Below, one piece after another: positions 16,914-26,201 of a stretch of DNA of 64,000 nucleotides. The translations under genes were made by a program, and so were the position numbers. The notes under the pieces are model-generated. The model saw nothing but the letters and a program-made list of their open reading frames with translations, did not search any database and was not told the origin of the DNA. Numbering within the stretch: position 1 is the first letter of the stretch; every line of letters begins with the position of its first letter. The DNA is from Tepidibacter aestuarii (lineage in GTDB: Bacteria; Bacillota; Clostridia; Peptostreptococcales; Peptostreptococcaceae): positions 496,001-560,000 of the forward strand of contig NZ_OW235315.1 of the NCBI RefSeq assembly GCF_934924865.1, written 5' to 3'.

Positions 16914-18020
16914 ATGAGGAAAATATCATTAATATTATTATTAGGATGCTTATTATTAAGTTTATCTGCATGCACAAAGGCAGAAGCTGAAAAAGTTGAG
17001 GAGATATCTAAAAAGGTAGATGTGGAGGTTTTACAACAGAAAACTACTCCTGTTGAACTTGAGTATACAGGGATAGTTAAATCTGATGAAATGAAAGAAA
17101 TTTCTTTTAAATCGTCAGGTAAAATTTTAAACATTTATGTTGAAAAGGGAGATCACATAAAAAAAGGACAGAGATTAGTTGAGTTAGATAAAGCAGATTT
17201 AAATTTACAATTAAACGCTACAAAATCAAAATTAGATACAGCACAATTAGATATTAAAAAAGCGGAGGACTCTTATATTTACAAAAAGGATTTATTTGAA
17301 AAGACTGAAGAAATGTATGAGTACGGAGCTGTATCAAGAGATGATTATGATAAGGTTAAATTAGAATTTGATACATCAAAAACTATTTATAATCAAGCTA
17401 AATCAAACTATGAAACTCTAAAAATAGACTATGACAGTAAGCTAAAAATGGTTAATGATGCTACTATTGTTTCAGATATAGATGGCTATGTATTAGATAT
17501 TAAATATGAAGAAGGAGAAATGATTTCACCAGGAGCACAAATTATTACTATAGGAAATGATAAAAAAATAGTAAAAACAGGTGTTACTCAAAAAGATTTA
17601 GATAAAATTAGTTTAGGAAAAGAAGTAAACATAGAGTTTAATGATAAAGAAACAAAGGGAAGAGTAACAAATATATCTAAACTTCCTGATAAAACAACTA
17701 GGACATATGATGTAGAAATTTCACTTGATGAAACAAACTATTATTTAGAAACTATTGTAAATGTAAAGTTTGGTATTGGTGAAGAAACCGGTATATGGGT
17801 TCCTATTAATACTATTTTATCTTCAAATATAGATTATGTATATGTTGTTGAAGATGACAGAGCTGTTAAGAAGACCGTAACTATAGAAAAAACAAAAGGA
17901 AGTCAAGCTAAGGTTAAAGGACTTAAAGCGGGAGAAAAATTAATTTTTAATGGAATGAAGTCTGTTAAAAACGGTGCTTTAGTAAATATAAACGACAATA
18001 CATTAGCAAATAATAAATAG
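16914..18020 (+). CDS. RND efflux periplasmic-adaptor (HlyD/MFP) lipoprotein
   Basis: 368 residues. A lipoprotein signal ends in LSLSAC (Cys 20). The protein then has a barrel-sandwich lipoyl half (EISFKSSGKILNIYVEKGDHI), a helical coiled hairpin at about 95-190, the second lipoyl half (SDIDGYVLDIKYEEGEMISPG), a beta-barrel domain and a membrane-proximal domain. This is the order of RND membrane fusion proteins. The ATG at 16914 follows AGGGAGG. The RND permease gene begins 14 nt downstream. Confidence 0.9.
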   Translation: MRKISLILLLGCLLLSLSACTKAEAEKVEEISKKVDVEVLQQKTTPVELEYTGIVKSDEMKEISFKSSGKILNIYVEKGDHIKKGQRLVELDKADLNLQLNATKSKLDTAQLDIKKAEDSYIYKKDLFEKTEEMYEYGAVSRDDYDKVKLEFDTSKTIYNQAKSNYETLKIDYDSKLKMVNDATIVSDIDGYVLDIKYEEGEMISPGAQIITIGNDKKIVKTGVTQKDLDKISLGKEVNIEFNDKETKGRVTNISKLPDKTTRTYDVEISLDETNYYLETIVNVKFGIGEETGIWVPINTILSSNIDYVYVVEDDRAVKKTVTIEKTKGSQAKVKGLKAGEKLIFNGMKSVKNGALVNINDNTLANNK

Positions 18021-18034
18021 AAGAAGGTGATTAA

Positions 18035-21000
18035 ATGAATAAGGGAATAACTTATGGTTCTATAAAAAATAAGAAGATGACAGTACTTCTAATTATATTT
18101 GCTATGATTTTTGGGTTATATAGCTATTATATGTTACCAAGACAAGAGTCTCCAGATGTAAGTGCTCCTGTTGCGCTTATAACAACTGTTTATCCAGGGG
18201 CATCACCACAGGATGTAGAGTCACTAGTAACAGAAAAAATTGAAGATGCAATTGTAGAGGTTGAGGGATATGATTATTCTAGTTCCAAGTCTAAAAACGG
18301 AGTATCAGTAGTCACAATGTTTATAAAAGGTGATATAAACCCAGATGAAGCATGGGATGAGTTGAAAGAAAAACTACAGCCTGTACAAGGCGAATTACCT
18401 AGTGAATGTCTGGACATACAAATTAATACAAGCCTAACAGATACAGTAGGTATGATTATAAGTATGTCAAGTGATAATTATTCTTATGAAGAACTTGCTG
18501 ATTATGCTAAGGTATTTAAGAATGAGTTAAGTAAAATTGATGGGGTATCAAAATTTGAAATAGATGGAGATTTAGAAAAGAAAATTATGGTTGAAGCGGA
18601 TGTGGATAAACTTAACTATTATAAGCTTTCTTTAAATGATATTTCAAGCATTATCCAGTCTCAAAATATAAATATACCTTCTGGCAGTGTTGACGATGGA
18701 AAGGCAAAAATTTCTGTGAAATCTAACGGAACTTATGAATCAATTCAGGAAATAAAGAATACTGTTATTACTGTTTCACCTCAAAATGAAACAGTTTTAC
18801 GTTTAAAAGATGTTGCAGATATATATTATGAAGTAGACAATTCATCACCTAAATATAAAGATAATGGAGTAAAATCTGTATTACTTTCTGGTTATTTTGA
18901 AGATAGTCAAAATGTTGTACTAGTGGGAGATGAAGTTAAGGAAAAATTAGAAGAATTAAAAGGTGATTTACCAAAGGATATTAAATTTAACCAAGTAATA
19001 TTTCAGCCAGATGATGTTAAAAAATCAATAAATGATTTTATAATAAACCTTATAGAAGCTATATTCTTTGTTATTGCTGTTGTGTTTTTTGGTATGGGTG
19101 CTAGAAATGCTATTATTGTTTCTACAACTATTCCATTATCTATATGTATGACGTTTACTATTATGTATGGACTAGGTATTAAACTAGAGCAGATGTCTAT
19201 ATCAGCTTTGATTATAGCTTTAGGGATGTTAGTTGATAATGCGATTGTTGTTAGTGATTCAATCCAAAGCTATATTGATGAAGATATGAATAAACTAGAT
19301 GCATGTGTAAAAGGTACAAAGGATGTTGCAATGTCAATGTTAACATCTACATTAACAACTGTATTTGCATTTGCTCCACTATTATTAATAGGGTCATCAA
19401 TAGGAGAATATGTTTTTGGAGTTCCATCTGTTGTTATTATAGCATTAATATGTTCATATATTTGTGCAATAATTACTACACCAACTTTAGCATATATATT
19501 CTTTAAAAAAAGCAAACCGAAAAAGAATAAAGAACCGTCTAAAGTACGAAAATTTTTCGATAATCTTCAGCAGTTAGCTATGAAGAAAAAATGGGCTATG
19601 ATCAGTGTTTGTATGATAGGGTTTCTTATAACAGGAGTATTTGTTAAACAATTAGATGTTAGTATGTTTCCAAAGGCAGATAAAAATCTTATGTATATAA
19701 ATATAAAATCAGAAAATGCATCAGATATTGATATAACTGAAAGACTTACTGATAGTGTTGTAGAAATTATAAAAAATCAACCTGAAGTAGTTAGTTATTC
19801 TCAAGCTGTAGGAGATGGACTTCCTAAATTCTATATGACAGTGAAAACAGGATCTCCATCAAATGATTTTGCTCAGGTTCTTGTAGAATTTGATTTAAAG
19901 AAGGGCAAAAGATTTAAGACTAAGGAAGAACTGCTTAATCATATACAAATGGAGTTGGATAAGAATGTTGTAGGTGGAAGTGCTATTTCTAGTTTATTAG
20001 ATGCTGGTAGTGGCGGGGGAAGTCCAATTCAAATTAGAGTTAGTGCAGAAAAGATGGAAAGATTAGATGAAGTAACTCAGTTGATTGTAGATGAATTAGA
20101 AAAAATTGAAGGAACAATTAATGTAGATAGTGATTTCGTAGATAAAGAATATCAATTTAGTGTAAATGTTGACGAAAATAAATCTAGTATGTATGGAATT
20201 TCAAAGTATGATGTACAAAAAGAAGTAAGTACTGCACTAAGAGGTAAAAACTCATCTACATTTAGAAAAAATGGAAATGAATATGATATTGTAGTTAAGA
20301 GTGATATAGAAACAAAAGAAGAATTAGAAAATCTAGCAATAAAATCATCTATGACAGGAGAAAAAGTATTATTAAGAAATCTTGCAACTGTTGATATTGA
20401 AAGACTGCATCCAAGTATTGCAAGATATAACCGTGAAAGAAGTGCAGTTGTTTCAAGTGACTTATTAAATGGATATGCACCAGGTAAGGTTGAAAAACAA
20501 TTGAAGAATAAGATCAGAGAATTAGGCTTATCAGATTTAAGTGATGTAACAATTGATTTTGACGGAGAAATGAGTAATATACAAGGTAGTTTTTCTGAAC
20601 TTGGTGTTTTGGCTATATTCTCAATAATATTAATAATAGGGGTACTAGTATATCAGTTTAATTCTTATATGCAGCCGCTTATTATAATATCTACAGTACC
20701 ACTTGCTTTAATAGGAGTTGTTTTTGGATTGTTTGTTTTAAATCAACCATTATCATTTACTGCAATGCTGGGAGTTGTGAGTTTAATAGGTATAGTTGTT
20801 AATAATGCCATAGTATTAATTGACTATATTAATGGAGCAAGACTAGATGGAGAAAGTGTAAATGAAGCATGTAAAAAAGCTGTTGATAGAAGATTTAGTC
20901 CAATAATTTTAAGTACGACAACTACTGTAATTGGACTTATACCCCTATTAATAGGGGGAGGAGAGATGTTTAGACCAATGGCAACTGCCTTAATAGGTGG

Positions 21001-21100
21001 ATTAATAGTATCTACTTTATTAACACTGGTTGTTGTTCCGACTGTTTATAGTATGGTTGAAGGAAGAAAAGAGAAAAAACACACTAAAACTGTACTTTAA
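18035..21100 (+). CDS. RND-family efflux permease (AcrB/HAE type)
   Basis: 1021 residues, the length of a full AcrB-type pump: one N-terminal helix, a large outer domain, a helix block, a second outer domain and a second helix block. Family motifs include YPGASPQDVESLVTEKIEDA, the TM4 segment ALGMLVDNAIVVSD with the proton-relay Asp, and FTAMLGVVSLIGIVVNNAIV. It drives export by proton exchange with the adaptor upstream and probably the TolC-like protein at 23374. Substrate unknown. AGAAGGTG precedes the ATG. Confidence 0.93.
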   Translation: MNKGITYGSIKNKKMTVLLIIFAMIFGLYSYYMLPRQESPDVSAPVALITTVYPGASPQDVESLVTEKIEDAIVEVEGYDYSSSKSKNGVSVVTMFIKGDINPDEAWDELKEKLQPVQGELPSECLDIQINTSLTDTVGMIISMSSDNYSYEELADYAKVFKNELSKIDGVSKFEIDGDLEKKIMVEADVDKLNYYKLSLNDISSIIQSQNINIPSGSVDDGKAKISVKSNGTYESIQEIKNTVITVSPQNETVLRLKDVADIYYEVDNSSPKYKDNGVKSVLLSGYFEDSQNVVLVGDEVKEKLEELKGDLPKDIKFNQVIFQPDDVKKSINDFIINLIEAIFFVIAVVFFGMGARNAIIVSTTIPLSICMTFTIMYGLGIKLEQMSISALIIALGMLVDNAIVVSDSIQSYIDEDMNKLDACVKGTKDVAMSMLTSTLTTVFAFAPLLLIGSSIGEYVFGVPSVVIIALICSYICAIITTPTLAYIFFKKSKPKKNKEPSKVRKFFDNLQQLAMKKKWAMISVCMIGFLITGVFVKQLDVSMFPKADKNLMYINIKSENASDIDITERLTDSVVEIIKNQPEVVSYSQAVGDGLPKFYMTVKTGSPSNDFAQVLVEFDLKKGKRFKTKEELLNHIQMELDKNVVGGSAISSLLDAGSGGGSPIQIRVSAEKMERLDEVTQLIVDELEKIEGTINVDSDFVDKEYQFSVNVDENKSSMYGISKYDVQKEVSTALRGKNSSTFRKNGNEYDIVVKSDIETKEELENLAIKSSMTGEKVLLRNLATVDIERLHPSIARYNRERSAVVSSDLLNGYAPGKVEKQLKNKIRELGLSDLSDVTIDFDGEMSNIQGSFSELGVLAIFSIILIIGVLVYQFNSYMQPLIIISTVPLALIGVVFGLFVLNQPLSFTAMLGVVSLIGIVVNNAIVLIDYINGARLDGESVNEACKKAVDRRFSPIILSTTTTVIGLIPLLIGGGEMFRPMATALIGGLIVSTLLTLVVVPTVYSMVEGRKEKKHTKTVL

Positions 21101-21148
21101 ATATTTTTAATGATAATAATTTGAATTTGATAATATAATAATATAAGA

Positions 21149-21183
21149 TTTAATAGGGTAAGTTTTACTTACCCTATTAAATT
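21149..21183. terminator. Hairpin between pump and sensor genes
   Basis: Perfect stem TTTAATAGGGTAAGT/ACTTACCCTATTAAA without a good U tract. It may be a weak terminator or a processing/stability hairpin that sets different levels for pump and regulator. Confidence 0.55.
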
Positions 21184-21200
21184 ATTAAAGGTGGGAAATT

Positions 21201-22685
21201 ATGTCTATCAAATCTAGATTAATACTTTCATTTTTTGGAATGATTGTTATACCTGTTATTTTGATTACAATTTTTAATTTTATGTTTGATAAGTATTTTT
21301 GGGAAGATGATAAAAGTATTGTAAATGCAGCTAATCCATATCATTTTACTCGAAAAGTATTCACAAAATATAGTGAAATTTCAAGAAAAGTAAACTTAAA
21401 TATTATTAATAATAGCGATAAAATTAAAGATACTTCTTTCCTTGAATCTTTAGATAATGAATTAGATGGAATTTATAGTGGGATTATTTTGAGAAGAGAT
21501 GATCAAATACTATATTCTTCAGAAATTCTAAAAAATGATTTATTTTTAAATGAACTTCCAAAATTTAATTCTGATTATAATATAGATAATTATATTTTTT
21601 TAAAAAATGGATATGTTATCTTTTCACAAAATGATTTTTATTTTAATGATGGATCAAAAGGAAGTGTATTTTATGCTTTTAACATTAATTTATTACAAAA
21701 AGATATAAAGAAAGCTAGAACATTACTTTCTGCTATAATAATAATTTCAATATTAGTAACATCAAATGTTTTGACTTTTACAATTTATAGAGATATTATA
21801 AAAAAATTAGATAAACTAAAATATGCTTCTAAGGAAATAAAAAGTGGAAATCTAAATTATAAAATTGAAGAACACTCAAAAGATGAATTTGGTGACTTGA
21901 GTATTAATTTTGAGAAAATGAGAATTAAACTTAAAGAGTCGTTGGATATACAATTTAAGTATGAGGAAAATAGGAGAAATTTAATATCAAATATATCGCA
22001 TGATTTAAAAACCCCTATAATGTCTATAAAGGGATATATTGAGGGAATTAAAGACGGAGTTGCAGATTCTCCTGAAAAAATGGACAAATATATAAATACA
22101 ATTTATAAAAAAGCTACAGATATGGAAGTTTTGATTGATGAATTATTTTTATTTTCAAAGTTGGATTTAAAAAAGGTTTCATTTAACTTTCAAACTATAA
22201 ATATTGTTGATTACTTAAAATACTGTGTTGAAGATTTGAGTTTTGATTTAGAAAAAAAGAATGCAAAGATAAGTTTCAATAATGAAAAAGAAAATATATT
22301 TGTTACTGCTGATTTACAAAAACTAAAAAGGGTTATCGTAAATATTGTAGAAAATTCAATGAAATATATGGATAAGCAAAATCCAATAATTGATATCAAT
22401 CTAATAGATAACAAAGAATGTGTAATAATTGAAATTAAGGATAATGGAATGGGAATTCCAGAAGAAAGTATACCTTTTATATTTGACAGATTCTATAGAG
22501 CAGATAAATCAAGAAATACTTCTATAAGTGGAAGTGGACTAGGTCTTTCTATTTGTAAACAGATTATAGAATCACATGGAGGATGTATATGGGCTGAAAG
22601 TGAAACAAATGTAGGTACAAGTATTTTATTCACATTAAAAAAATACAAAAGGAATGATGAGTATGAAAAAAATTCTAATAATTGA
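21201..22685 (+). CDS. Sensor histidine kinase
   Basis: 494 residues. Two membrane helices (about 6-27 and 172-194) bracket an extracytoplasmic sensor of about 145 residues. A HAMP segment follows, then HisKA with NISHDLKTPIMSIKGYIEG (phospho-acceptor His near residue 267) and HATPase with NIVENSMKYM, DNGMGIPEE and GSGLGLSICKQI. The kinase end overlaps the start of the response regulator gene. Lying inside the efflux cluster, it probably senses a membrane-active compound and controls the pump. Confidence 0.92.
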   Translation: MSIKSRLILSFFGMIVIPVILITIFNFMFDKYFWEDDKSIVNAANPYHFTRKVFTKYSEISRKVNLNIINNSDKIKDTSFLESLDNELDGIYSGIILRRDDQILYSSEILKNDLFLNELPKFNSDYNIDNYIFLKNGYVIFSQNDFYFNDGSKGSVFYAFNINLLQKDIKKARTLLSAIIIISILVTSNVLTFTIYRDIIKKLDKLKYASKEIKSGNLNYKIEEHSKDEFGDLSINFEKMRIKLKESLDIQFKYEENRRNLISNISHDLKTPIMSIKGYIEGIKDGVADSPEKMDKYINTIYKKATDMEVLIDELFLFSKLDLKKVSFNFQTINIVDYLKYCVEDLSFDLEKKNAKISFNNEKENIFVTADLQKLKRVIVNIVENSMKYMDKQNPIIDINLIDNKECVIIEIKDNGMGIPEESIPFIFDRFYRADKSRNTSISGSGLGLSICKQIIESHGGCIWAESETNVGTSILFTLKKYKRNDEYEKNSNN

Positions 22686-23358
22686 AGACGATATAAGCAT
22701 TGCTGAACTTGAAAAAGATTATTTAGAAATAAACGGTTTTGATGTTGAAATAGAGACTACAGGACTTGCGGGGCTAAAAAAAGCTAGTGAAGAAAATTTT
22801 GATTTAATAATACTTGATTTAATGCTTCCTGAAATAGATGGGTTTTCAATATGTAAAAGTATTAGAAAAGTAAAAGAAATACCAATATTGATGGTATCTG
22901 CAAAAGGTGAATCTGTTGATAAAATAAGGGGGCTTGGACTTGGAGCTGATGATTATATAACCAAGCCGTTTAGTCCAAGTGAATTAGTAGCAAGGGTAAA
23001 ATCACATTTAAATAGATATAAAAGGCTCACTGAAAAAGTAAGCACTCCAAAAGATGAAGTAATAGAAATTAATGGTCTTAGTATAGACAATTATTCAAGG
23101 AGGGTTTATTTAAGTGAAAAAGAAATTGTATTAGCTTCTAAAGAGTATGATGTACTAAATCTATTAGCAAGAAATCCTAATAGAGTATTTAGTAAAGAAG
23201 AAATTTTTGAAAGAGTGTGGGGGATTGATTCTTTAGGAGATATATCAACAGTAACGGTTCATATAAGAAGAATACGTGAAAAGATAGAAAAAGATACTTC
23301 GAATTTACAGTACATAGAGACTATTTGGGGTATAGGTTATAGATTTAAAGCTCAATAA
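22663..23358 (+). CDS. OmpR-family response regulator
   Basis: 231 residues. Receiver domain: acidic pair in IIEDDIS, phospho-acceptor Asp in LIILDLMLPEIDG, conserved Lys in DDYITKPFSP. A winged-helix DNA-binding domain follows (about 135-230; VHIRRIREKIE and the end TIWGIGYRF). The ATG at 22663 is best placed relative to AAAAGGA (22647-22653); ATGs at 22654 and 22657 are too close. It overlaps the kinase gene and precedes the TolC-like gene by 15 nt, so it likely regulates this efflux operon. Confidence 0.93.
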   Translation: MKKILIIEDDISIAELEKDYLEINGFDVEIETTGLAGLKKASEENFDLIILDLMLPEIDGFSICKSIRKVKEIPILMVSAKGESVDKIRGLGLGADDYITKPFSPSELVARVKSHLNRYKRLTEKVSTPKDEVIEINGLSIDNYSRRVYLSEKEIVLASKEYDVLNLLARNPNRVFSKEEIFERVWGIDSLGDISTVTVHIRRIREKIEKDTSNLQYIETIWGIGYRFKAQ

Positions 23359-23373
23359 AGAGGAGGAAACTGC

Positions 23374-24486
23374 ATGAAAAAAATAGTTATTGGTATATTA
23401 TTAGTAGTGGTTACGCTTATAGGTTCCATAAATGCATATGCAGATGAAAAGGTTGTTGAAGATAAAATAAATATTTCTATTGATCAAGCTATAGAAGAGG
23501 CAATAAAAAGTTCAACTGATCTTAAAACTAGTGATTTGGATATTGAAATAAAAGAAATAGAACTTGATGAAGCAAAACATACAGAAAAAAAATATGATAA
23601 TAGTGATGTTTCACTTGGAACAGTAGAAGGATTTCAATTAGATGCTAATATGATATCCAGAAAAGCTGAATATGCTCTTGAAGAGGAAAAAATAAAAAAG
23701 AATTATAAAATAGAGGGTATAAAATATAATGCAACTCAAGCTTACTATGGCGCTCTTAAGGCTAGAGAATATATGAATGTTGCAAAAGACAATTTGGAAA
23801 ATGTTCAAAGAAATAGAGATATTGTAAATAAAAAATATGAACTTGGAGTTGCTTCAAAATCAGATTTAATAATGGCAGATATATCTTTAAATGAGGCAAA
23901 AGCAAGTTTTGAAAAATCTAAAACTGATTTAGAAAAAGCATATAGATCATTGAATATTGTTTTGAATTATCCACTTGATACGAAAATTGAACTTACATCA
24001 AGCTTTAACGAAGAAGTATTTGATGAAGACTTAAATAAAGATTTAGAAAAAGCTTATGAAAGCAGATTTGATATAATTCAAATGAATCATAATTATGAAC
24101 TTGTTAAACTTGATTTTGAGACAAATTCAATAATGTATCCTTCTAATACTTATAAATACAAAACCAAAGAAAGAAATTTAGCAAAAATCGAAAGTAGTTT
24201 AGCAGATGCTAAAAAGATGGTTGAATTTGATATTAGAGGAAAATATGATGATATAGTAAATGCCAAAAATCAGATAGAGCTTGCTAAAGCAAAAGTACAA
24301 AAAGCAGAAGAAGTATTAAAACTTAAGGAATATTCATATAATGCAAAACTTGGAACACTTCTTGAAGTTGATAATGCTCTAAATCAATTATATAATGCAC
24401 AAATATCTCTTTCAAATGCAATATCAAGCTATAACTTAGCGGTAATTGAGTATAATAAAGCTGTTAATATAGGAAATATAAAATAA
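23374..24486 (+). CDS. TolC-family protein (outer-membrane-factor-like)
   Basis: 370 residues. An N-terminal signal sequence ends near AYADEK. Two TolC-type repeats rich in long helices follow: AIEEAIKSSTDLKTSDLDIE, then NKKYELGVASKSDLIMADI in repeat 1 and YSYNAKLGTLLEVDNALNQL in repeat 2. It is shorter than classical TolC (about 430 mature residues), so the strands that would span an outer membrane may be reduced. It closes the RND cluster. In a monoderm such a protein may span the cell wall or work at the membrane surface. Confidence 0.85.
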   Translation: MKKIVIGILLVVVTLIGSINAYADEKVVEDKINISIDQAIEEAIKSSTDLKTSDLDIEIKEIELDEAKHTEKKYDNSDVSLGTVEGFQLDANMISRKAEYALEEEKIKKNYKIEGIKYNATQAYYGALKAREYMNVAKDNLENVQRNRDIVNKKYELGVASKSDLIMADISLNEAKASFEKSKTDLEKAYRSLNIVLNYPLDTKIELTSSFNEEVFDEDLNKDLEKAYESRFDIIQMNHNYELVKLDFETNSIMYPSNTYKYKTKERNLAKIESSLADAKKMVEFDIRGKYDDIVNAKNQIELAKAKVQKAEEVLKLKEYSYNAKLGTLLEVDNALNQLYNAQISLSNAISSYNLAVIEYNKAVNIGNIK

Positions 24487-24511
24487 TAAAAATTATAATA
24501 TGTTGACACAA

Positions 24512-24552
24512 AAGTGCATTCGTAATGCTAAGTATGAGTGCACTTCTTTATA
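24512..24552 (+). terminator. Weak intrinsic terminator
   Basis: Stem AAGTGCATTC/GAGTGCACTT followed by a T-rich tail; ends the efflux cluster. Confidence 0.6.
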
Positions 24553-24556
24553 AAAT

Positions 24557-24589
24557 AGTCAGTGTGTAGCAGCTAGACGAATTTTTTAT
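24557..24589 (+). repeat. Two-hairpin repeat, 3' fragment (copy E)
   Basis: Only the tail of the dispersed repeat is present: AGTCAGTGTGTAGC, then AGCTAGACGAATTTTTT. It abuts the pyr promoter. Confidence 0.6.
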
Positions 24590-24619
24590 TTGACATACAA
24601 ACAATATATGTGTTATTAT
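24590..24619 (+). promoter_or_regulatory. Vegetative promoter of the pyr operon
   Basis: -35 TTGACA (24590-24595), 18-bp spacer, -10 TATTAT (24614-24619). Transcription would start near 24626, just before the leader hairpins. Confidence 0.7.
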
Positions 24620-24644
24620 TGTTAAAACAAAATAATACAAAAAA

Positions 24645-24895
24645 TCGACATACGCATGTCGACCTTTAAGTTGGTACGAGAGACCAGGAAGGGAGGAATC
24701 ATGATGGGAGCCATCAGTGCGTGTTTTTATTATGCAAAAAAACATGAGAATAAGAATGATTATGCAAATTTCAAAGAATTATTGAATGTATTATTCTCAA
24801 TAATAGTTTTTGAATTCCCTAAAATATGTAAGCAACAAACGGTTGTACCAAAGGTTGAGTTTTGATTTTGGTACGCTTGTTTGTTGCTTTTTTTA
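24645..24895 (+). promoter_or_regulatory. pyr operon attenuator leader with candidate PyrR-binding hairpin
   Basis: In order: a perfect 7-bp hairpin (TCGACAT/ATGTCGA, 24645-24662), a hairpin at 24663-24693 that looks like a PyrR site (5' CCTTTAA, loop GGTACGAGAGACC with the NGNGA core, 3' AAGG), and a strong terminator at 24831-24895 (arm AGCAACAAAC with GTTTGTTGCT, then T7). The GTACC/GGTAC part of the terminator stem could instead pair with GGTAC at 24673-24677, and AAAGG with CCTTT, forming an antiterminator. No pyrR gene is in the window. Confidence 0.65.
24701..24865 (+). CDS. Candidate 54-residue leader peptide in the pyr attenuator
   Basis: The ATG at 24701 has a strong GGGAGG site at 24691-24696. 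The ORF (begins MMGAISACFYYAKKHENK) ends at TGA 24863-24865, inside the loop of the terminator, so a translating ribosome would cover the 5' arm of the stem. This layout is like the pyrL leader of enterobacterial pyrBI. Its ribosome binding site also overlaps the 3' edge of the PyrR-like hairpin. The peptide itself matches no family I know and may have no function beyond regulation. Confidence 0.45.
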   Translation: MMGAISACFYYAKKHENKNDYANFKELLNVLFSIIVFEFPKICKQQTVVPKVEF

Positions 24896-24920
24896 ATATC
24901 TAAAAAAGGGAGTGAATTAA

Positions 24921-26201
24921 ATGAAATTATTGATTAAAAATGCAAGAGTTATAAATCCTAAAACAAGCTTTGATAAAGTTACAGATGTTCTTATTGAAGA
25001 TAGTATAGTAAAAAAAGTACACGAAAATATAGAAGAACAAGTTGATAGAGAAATAGATGCAAATGGATATATATTAGCTCCAGGGTTTGTGGACGTACAT
25101 GTTCATCTTAGAGAACCTGGATTTGAATACAAGGAAGATATAAAAACGGGAAGTTTAAGTGCTGCAAGAGGTGGATTCACTACTATATGTGCTATGCCAA
25201 ATACTAATCCTGTTATAGATAATGAAGAAGTAGTTAGGTATATAAAAGATAAGGCAAAAGAAGCAGTAGTAAATGTTGAAGTCATAGGAAGCATAACTAA
25301 GGGACAAAATGGAAAAGAGTTAAGCGATATAGAGAGTATGAAAAAATCAGGAATAATAGCTATAAGTGAAGATGGAAAGACAGTTAAAGATCCAGTGGTT
25401 TTAGCTGAAGCTATGAAGCTGTCTAAAAAATACGACCTACCTGTTTTATCACACTGTGAAGATGAAGAGTTAGCTAATGGTGGGGTTATGAACGAAGGTG
25501 AAAGATCTAAAAGTTTAAATCTTAAAGGAATATCTAGTGAGTCTGAAGAGGCTATAGTTAAAAGAGATATAGAGATTGCAAAAGAAGCTGGATCTAGAAT
25601 TCATATATGCCATATAAGTACTAAGGGAAGTGTTGAACTAGTAAGAAAAGCTAAGAATGATAACATAGATGTAACTTGTGAGGTTTGTCCTCATCACTTC
25701 TCTATTACAGATGAGAGTGTAGAAATAGATAATGCTAATATGAAAATGAGTCCACCGTTAAGATCTAAAGATGATGTTAAAGAGATAAAAAGAGGATTAA
25801 AGGATGGAACTATAGATATTATAGCAACAGATCATGCACCTCATCATGAAAAAGAAAAAAACTGTGGATTTGAAAAAGCAGCAAATGGAATAGTAGGACT
25901 TGAAACTGCACTATCTCTTGGAATAACTAATTTGGTAAAAGAAGATGTAATAAACATAAATGAGCTTATAGAGAAGATGAGCTTAAATCCTGCAAAGCTT
26001 ATAAACATAGATAAAGGAAGTATAGAAGAGGGAAAAGTTGCTGATATAACTATCTTTGATGAAAATGAGATTTACAAAATAGATTCAAGTAAATTCAAAT
26101 CAAAGTCAAAAAATACTCCATTTGACAAAATGAAGGTATACGGAAAAGTAAAGTATACGATAGTAAATGGAAATGTTGTATATGAGGGGGATGAAGATTA
26201 G
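24921..26201 (+). CDS. pyrC: Dihydroorotase
   Basis: 426 residues, usual for class I dihydroorotase. Zinc ligands appear in FVDVHVHLREPGFEYKED, and further metal residues in SHCEDEELA, RIHICHIST and ATDHAPHHEKEK. The enzyme interconverts carbamoyl aspartate and dihydroorotate, step three of UMP synthesis. It is the first structural gene after the attenuator. No pyrB (aspartate carbamoyltransferase) lies in the operon, so that step must be encoded elsewhere. The next gene starts on the base after its stop codon. Confidence 0.96.
   Translation: MKLLIKNARVINPKTSFDKVTDVLIEDSIVKKVHENIEEQVDREIDANGYILAPGFVDVHVHLREPGFEYKEDIKTGSLSAARGGFTTICAMPNTNPVIDNEEVVRYIKDKAKEAVVNVEVIGSITKGQNGKELSDIESMKKSGIIAISEDGKTVKDPVVLAEAMKLSKKYDLPVLSHCEDEELANGGVMNEGERSKSLNLKGISSESEEAIVKRDIEIAKEAGSRIHICHISTKGSVELVRKAKNDNIDVTCEVCPHHFSITDESVEIDNANMKMSPPLRSKDDVKEIKRGLKDGTIDIIATDHAPHHEKEKNCGFEKAANGIVGLETALSLGITNLVKEDVININELIEKMSLNPAKLINIDKGSIEEGKVADITIFDENEIYKIDSSKFKSKSKNTPFDKMKVYGKVKYTIVNGNVVYEGDED

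Noticed and set aside
16808..16990. Short ORF ahead of the efflux adaptor gene
   Set aside because: It overlaps the adaptor start in another frame, lacks a ribosome binding site and matches no family.
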